The notes under the pieces were generated by a model. The model was not told the origin of the DNA. It ran no database searches and was given only the letters and a program-made list of their open reading frames with translations. Position numbers and translations under genes: made by a program. A stretch of 64,000 nt of DNA, from contig NZ_CP192599.1 of NCBI RefSeq assembly GCF_050632385.1, positions 1,612,001 through 1,676,000 on the forward strand, given 5' to 3'. Each line of letters starts with the position of its first letter. Within the stretch, counting starts at the first letter, position 1. Positions 60,128-64,000 of this stretch are shown in pieces. The DNA is from Humitalea sp050632385. Its GTDB lineage: Bacteria; Pseudomonadota; Alphaproteobacteria; Acetobacterales; Acetobacteraceae.

Positions 60128-61756
60128 ATGATCGACGCTGTGACCCTTGCTGTGCTGAAGGGGCGTCTGGAACAGATCGCGGATGAAATGGATGCGACAC
60201 TGTATCGCTCCGCCTTCAACCCGATCATCGCCGAGGCACGCGACGCCTGCCACGGCCTCTACCACGCGACCACCGGCGACACGCTGGTGCAGGGCACCAA
60301 GGGCCTGCCGATCTTCGTCGGCGCGATGTCCTTTGCCGTGCAGGCCGTCATCGAACGCGCCCAGCCGGCGCGGCCGGGTGAGACCTGGGCCTTCAACGAC
60401 CCCTACCTCGGCGGCACGCATCTGAACGACATGCGCCTGGTGCGCCCGGTGTTCCGGAACGGCAAACTATTCTGCTGGCTGGCCAGTGTCGGGCACTGGC
60501 TGGATGTCGGCGGCAATGTGCCCGGCAACTTCAACGCACGCGCGACCGAATCCTTGCAGGAAGGCTTTCGCCTGCCGCCGGTGCGCCTGGTGCGCGACGG
60601 CGTGTTGGACCAGGACATCGTCGATATCCTCGCCGCCAATTCGCGCACGCCGCAATCCAACTGGGGCGATCTGAACGGCCAGTTGAATGCGCTGGACCTC
60701 GGCGAACGCCGGCTGCACGCGCTGCTGGACGAGCATGGCGAGGCGGTGGTGGACGAAGCCTTCGCGGCCCTCCTCGACCGCGCCGAGGTGCTGATGCGTG
60801 CGACGCTGAGCGCATTGCCGGACGGGCGCTACAGTTTCGAGGATTACCTCGACAATGACGGCATCACCGACGAACGCCTGACCATCGCGCTGGACATGAC
60901 CATTTCCAGCGGCGAGGCGATGCTGGATTTCTCCCGCTCCTCGCCGGCCTGCCAGGGGCCGCTGAACATCGCGCGCTCCACCGCCATCGCCTGCTGCTAT
61001 GTCGCGCTGAAGCATGCTTTCCCGATGGTGCCGGCGAATGCGGGCGTGTTGCGGCCGATCGGTTTCGACATTCCCGACACGTCACTGCTCGGCGTGTCCG
61101 TGCCGCGCCCGGTGGGTGGCTATACCGAGACCATCCTGCGCGTCATCGGGGTGGTCTTCGGCGCCCTGGCCCAGGCCGATCCGTCGCGCGCGACGGCGGC
61201 CCCCTTCGGTACGATCAACGCGCTGTCGATGGCCGGGCACCGCGCCGATGGCAGTCGCTTCGTGCTGTTCTCCTTCTTCGGTGGCGGCATGGGCGGCAAT
61301 CCGCAGAGCGATGGCCTCAACCACGCGAATAACCCGATCAGCACCGCCACCATGCCCCCCGCCGAAATCCTGGAATCGCAATCGCCCGTGATGTTCACTC
61401 AATGGGCGCTGCGCCCCGATAGCGCCGGCGCCGGCGAACACCGCGGCGGCTACGGCGCGATCTATGAAATCGAAGCCCTGGCCTCCGGCGTGACCGAAGT
61501 TTTTTTGCTTGGCGAACGCGGCCGGCACGCGCCGTTTGGTGTGTTGGGGGGCGGGTCCGCAGCGCTCAACAAGTTTTCCTGGCAGACCGAGGACGGCTGG
61601 GCCTCACCCCCCATGGCCAGCAAGATCGTCGGTGTTCGCATTGAAAAGGGCCAGCGCATTCGCCTGGAAACTCCAGGCGGGGGCGGGTGGGGTGATCCTG
61701 CGAAACGCGACCCGGAAGCGGCCGCGGCCGACAAGCGCCACGGGTTGCAGTCATGA
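60128..61756 (+). CDS. hyuB: Hydantoinase B / oxoprolinase-family subunit
   Basis: A 542-residue HyuB subunit. DAVTLAVLKGRLEQIADEMD, FNPIIAEARDACHGLY and the WAFNDPYLGGTHLNDMRLVR region are diagnostic, as are GGNVPGNFNARATESLQEG and the C-terminal LGERGRHAPFGVLGGG and RLETPGGGGWGDP. With HyuA it forms an ATP-dependent N-methylhydantoinase, acetophenone carboxylase-like or 5-oxoprolinase-like enzyme that opens cyclic amides or carboxylates ketones. ATG 60128 begins one base after the livF stop. The stop overlaps the hyuA ATG (ATGA). Confidence 0.94.
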   Translation: MIDAVTLAVLKGRLEQIADEMDATLYRSAFNPIIAEARDACHGLYHATTGDTLVQGTKGLPIFVGAMSFAVQAVIERAQPARPGETWAFNDPYLGGTHLNDMRLVRPVFRNGKLFCWLASVGHWLDVGGNVPGNFNARATESLQEGFRLPPVRLVRDGVLDQDIVDILAANSRTPQSNWGDLNGQLNALDLGERRLHALLDEHGEAVVDEAFAALLDRAEVLMRATLSALPDGRYSFEDYLDNDGITDERLTIALDMTISSGEAMLDFSRSSPACQGPLNIARSTAIACCYVALKHAFPMVPANAGVLRPIGFDIPDTSLLGVSVPRPVGGYTETILRVIGVVFGALAQADPSRATAAPFGTINALSMAGHRADGSRFVLFSFFGGGMGGNPQSDGLNHANNPISTATMPPAEILESQSPVMFTQWALRPDSAGAGEHRGGYGAIYEIEALASGVTEVFLLGERGRHAPFGVLGGGSAALNKFSWQTEDGWASPPMASKIVGVRIEKGQRIRLETPGGGGWGDPAKRDPEAAAADKRHGLQS

Positions 61757-63786
61757 TCGTCGGCGTCGACGTCGGTGGCACCTTCACCGACCTGTTCCGC
61801 TTCGATCCCGCGACCGGGCAATTCCAGGTCGCCAAGGTTCCCTCCAATCGCGGTGACGAAGCCGCTGGGTTTTTGGCCGGCCTCGATGCCGTGGGCGGCC
61901 CCGCGATCCTGACGGCCATCGTGCATGGCACGACGGTCGGCACCAACGCGCTGCTGGAACGCAAGGGCTGCCGGCTTGGCGTCATCACCACCGATGGCTT
62001 TTCCGACGTGCTGGAAATGCGCCGCCGCGATCGCCCGCATACCTGGGGCCTCTGGGGCGATTTCACGCCCATCGCCGAGCGGCACCTCCGCATCGGCGTG
62101 CCGGAACGCGTGCTGGCCGATGGCAGCATCCGCACGCCCGTTGACCTCAATGCCGTCCGCGCGGCGGCCCAGAAACTGGTCGCCGAGGGCTGCGAGGCCT
62201 GCGCCATCGTCTTCATCAACGCCTATGCCAATGGCGCCAACGAAGCCGCCGCCGCCGCTGTCGTGCGGGACGTCTGGCCCAACCCGCATGTCAGCGTGTC
62301 GTCGGAAATCCTCCCGGAAATCCGCGAATTCGAACGCGCCTCGACCACCGCCTTGAACGCCTACCTGCAACCAAAAGTCGCCGACTACATCGCGCGACTG
62401 GATGCGGCCCTGGCATCGCGTGCTTTTGCGGGCCGGTTCCATATCGTGCAGTCCAACGGCGGCGTCATGCCGACGGCGGCGGCCCAGAAATTCCCCGCGC
62501 GCACGGCCCTGTCCGGCCCCGCTGCCGGGGTCATCGCCGCCGCCGCCATCGCGCGTGCGGCCGGTTTTCCGAACGTCATCACGGGTGACCTCGGCGGCAC
62601 GTCCTTCGATGTGTCGCTCGTCGTCGATGGCCAGATGGCGCTGGCGGCGCAGGCGACCATCGATTTCGGCCTGGTCATCCGCAACCCGATGATCGAGATC
62701 ACCACCATCGGCGCCGGCGGCGGTTCCATCGCCTCGGTCGATGCCGGCGGGCTGTTGCAGGTCGGGCCGGAAAGCGCCGGCTCGCGCCCAGGGCCGGTCG
62801 CCTATGGCCAGGGCAACACCCGGCCGACCCTGACGGACGCGAATATCGTGCTCGGCCGCATCAACGCCGAACGCCCCATCGGCGGCGCGCTGGCGCGGCT
62901 GGATGTCGCCGCCGCGCGTGCCGCCATTGCGGAACACGTGGGCGACCCGCTGGGCCTCGATGCCATGTCGGCGGCCGAGGCGATCGTGCGCGTCGCCGAT
63001 GCCAAGATGGCCGGCGCCATCCGGCTGGTCTCGATCGAACGCGGCCACGACCCGAATGCCTTTGCCTTGCTGCCCTTCGGCGGTGGCGGCGCGCTGCACG
63101 CGGGTGCCCTGATGCTGGAATGCGGCCTGGCGGCGGCGCTGGTGCCGCGCTTCCCCGGCGTCACCTCCGCACTGGGCTGCATCATCGCCGATGTGCGGCA
63201 TGACCGGGTGCGGACCTTGAACCTGAACCTCGATGGACTGGACGCGGCGGCCCTGTCCGCGCGCCTGGCCGAGGAAGGCCGCTCCGCCCACGCGACCGCC
63301 GAGGCCGCGGGCATCCCCGTCACCGGCATCGATGTCGTCTATGAACTCGACATGCACTACGCCGGCCAGACCCATACCGTCGCGGTGCCTCTGCCCGTGG
63401 CGCTGGGCGAAGCGGTCACCGAGGCTCAGGTCCGCGCGGCCTTCGAAACCGCCTATGGCCGCGTCTTCTCCCGCCTGCTGCCGGGCATCCCCGTGCGCAT
63501 CGTCACCCTGCGCACCGCCGCTATCGGCCGCCGCCCGCCCTTCGACCTGACGGCCCTGGCCCCCGCCGGCGGCAGCCTGGACGCAGCCGCCCGCGGCACT
63601 CGCCCGGCCTGGTTCGGCGGCCGCTGGCAGGAGACAGCCATCTGGTCGCGGCTGGACCTGCCGGTGGGCGCCGTGGTGCAGGGCCCGGCCATCCTTGAAC
63701 AGCCGGATGCGACGGTGGTCGTGAATCCCGGCCTTGCCGCCCGCGTCGATGGCCTCGGCAATATCATCCTGGAGCGCGCCGCATGA
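61753..63786 (+). CDS. hyuA: Hydantoinase A / oxoprolinase-family subunit (ATPase)
   Basis: A 677-residue HyuA subunit with the ASKHA-type ATPase fold. The first phosphate motif is IVGVDVGGTFTDLFRFD, HGTTVGTNALLERKG follows, GDLGGTSFDVSLVVDGQMAL is the second phosphate motif, and GAGGGSIASVDAGGLLQVGP lies in the central region. The C-terminal beta domain has HTVAVPLPVALG and VQGPAILEQPDATVVV. It supplies ATP-driven activation for the HyuB subunit. ATG 61753 overlaps the hyuB stop and its own stop overlaps the isochorismatase start, so the catabolic genes are translated as a unit with the ABC importer. Confidence 0.95.
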   Translation: MIVGVDVGGTFTDLFRFDPATGQFQVAKVPSNRGDEAAGFLAGLDAVGGPAILTAIVHGTTVGTNALLERKGCRLGVITTDGFSDVLEMRRRDRPHTWGLWGDFTPIAERHLRIGVPERVLADGSIRTPVDLNAVRAAAQKLVAEGCEACAIVFINAYANGANEAAAAAVVRDVWPNPHVSVSSEILPEIREFERASTTALNAYLQPKVADYIARLDAALASRAFAGRFHIVQSNGGVMPTAAAQKFPARTALSGPAAGVIAAAAIARAAGFPNVITGDLGGTSFDVSLVVDGQMALAAQATIDFGLVIRNPMIEITTIGAGGGSIASVDAGGLLQVGPESAGSRPGPVAYGQGNTRPTLTDANIVLGRINAERPIGGALARLDVAAARAAIAEHVGDPLGLDAMSAAEAIVRVADAKMAGAIRLVSIERGHDPNAFALLPFGGGGALHAGALMLECGLAAALVPRFPGVTSALGCIIADVRHDRVRTLNLNLDGLDAAALSARLAEEGRSAHATAEAAGIPVTGIDVVYELDMHYAGQTHTVAVPLPVALGEAVTEAQVRAAFETAYGRVFSRLLPGIPVRIVTLRTAAIGRRPPFDLTALAPAGGSLDAAARGTRPAWFGGRWQETAIWSRLDLPVGAVVQGPAILEQPDATVVVNPGLAARVDGLGNIILERAA

Positions 63787-64000
63787 GCGAAGAGATGTTT
63801 CCCCCCAGCCAGACGGCGCTGCTGATCTGCGACCTGCAGAACGATTTCCTGCATCCGGACGGCGCTTATGGCCGCGCCGGCCTGTCCAACAGCTACATCG
63901 GCGACCTGCCGGCGCGACTGCTGCCCTATGCCCGCGCGCTGTCGGCGGCGGGGGGCAGCATCATCTCGACGCATTTCACCCTGGTGCCCGACCGCAACGG
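63783..64000 (+). CDS. Isochorismatase-family cysteine hydrolase (5' part, cut by window edge)
   Basis: The first 72 residues of a cysteine hydrolase of the isochorismatase-like family (N-carbamoylsarcosine, biuret and ureidoacrylate amidohydrolases). ALLICDLQNDFLHPDGAYGR contains the catalytic aspartate of the Asp-Lys-Cys triad, and GGSIISTHFTLVPDRNG is the next conserved strand. The Lys and Cys lie beyond the window. ATG 63783 overlaps the hyuA stop. After a hydantoinase such an amidohydrolase could remove the carbamoyl group of the ring-opened product, which would complete a hydantoin-to-amino-acid route. Confidence 0.87.
   Translation, partial: MSEEMFPPSQTALLICDLQNDFLHPDGAYGRAGLSNSYIGDLPARLLPYARALSAAGGSIISTHFTLVPDRN

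Overview
The window is dense, GC-rich DNA (roughly two-thirds G+C or more by eye) with frequent GTG/TTG starts and many 4-base gene overlaps. The gene content suggests an alphaproteobacterium of the Acetobacteraceae, near Roseomonas: a CcrM-type GANTC methyltransferase, a fused TrpE-TrpG with a trpL leader, a phasin with a PhaR-type operator, alphaproteobacterial ClpS/ClpA, and a large surplus of Bug-family (TctC-like) periplasmic binding proteins. It reads as ordinary chromosome. I saw no rRNA, tRNA, prophage, plasmid gene, CRISPR array or intact transposase.

Layout. 1-4532: end of a CocE/NonD-type hydrolase, a HAD phosphatase, an MFS transporter and uvrB. 4591-7000: a Bug protein divergent from an NtaA-type flavin monooxygenase. 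6997-13524: a seven-gene, fully overlapping minus-strand unit (Bug, nitronate monooxygenase-like, two crotonases, CoA-transferase, acyl-CoA ligase, MarR). 13620-16589: another Bug and a divergently split SucC/SucD-like CoA ligase. 16640-21989: D,D-carboxypeptidase, phasin, clpS-clpA. 22008-26843: a frameshifted SGNH hydrolase, an AhpD-like protein, a DctPQM TRAP transporter and a CsbD protein. 26923-30272: ccrM, rnhB, a THEP1-like protein with a lost P-loop, a small exported protein and a Nudix hydrolase. 30269-34912: gcvT-gcvH-gcvP under a tandem glycine riboswitch. 34999-38288: MsbA-like exporter, gamma-carbonic anhydrase, DUF4214-methyltransferase. 38322-50783: five more Bug proteins among a CoA-transferase, 2-hydroxyacid dehydrogenase, nitroreductase, an unknown gene beside a Fur-like box, a chemoreceptor and an MmgE/PrpD protein. 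50867-53187: corA and an exported esterase separated by a 278-base palindromic element. 53247-55614: trpEG with a probably leaderless trpL attenuator. 55691-64000: a branched-chain-type ABC importer (SBP-LivH-LivM-LivG-LivF) driving hydantoinase B and A subunits and an isochorismatase-like hydrolase that runs off the window.

How it fits together. Much of the window is scavenging of organic acids and amides. Periplasmic binders (eight Bug proteins, one TRAP SBP, one Liv-type SBP) sit beside CoA-activation genes (ligases, family III CoA-transferases, crotonases) or amide and ring hydrolases. None of the eight Bug genes has TctA/TctB membrane partners nearby. Housekeeping genes are interleaved, several with readable cis-regulation: glycine riboswitch, trp attenuator, PhaR-type operator, GANTC cluster at ccrM. 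I found no clear new defence or mobile system. The least explained pieces are the palindromic element at 51896-52173, the Lys-Asp-Gly linker in ClpS, the back-to-back CoA-ligase subunits, the Fur-box/mini-ORF/unknown-protein locus and the THEP1-like protein without its P-loop lysine.
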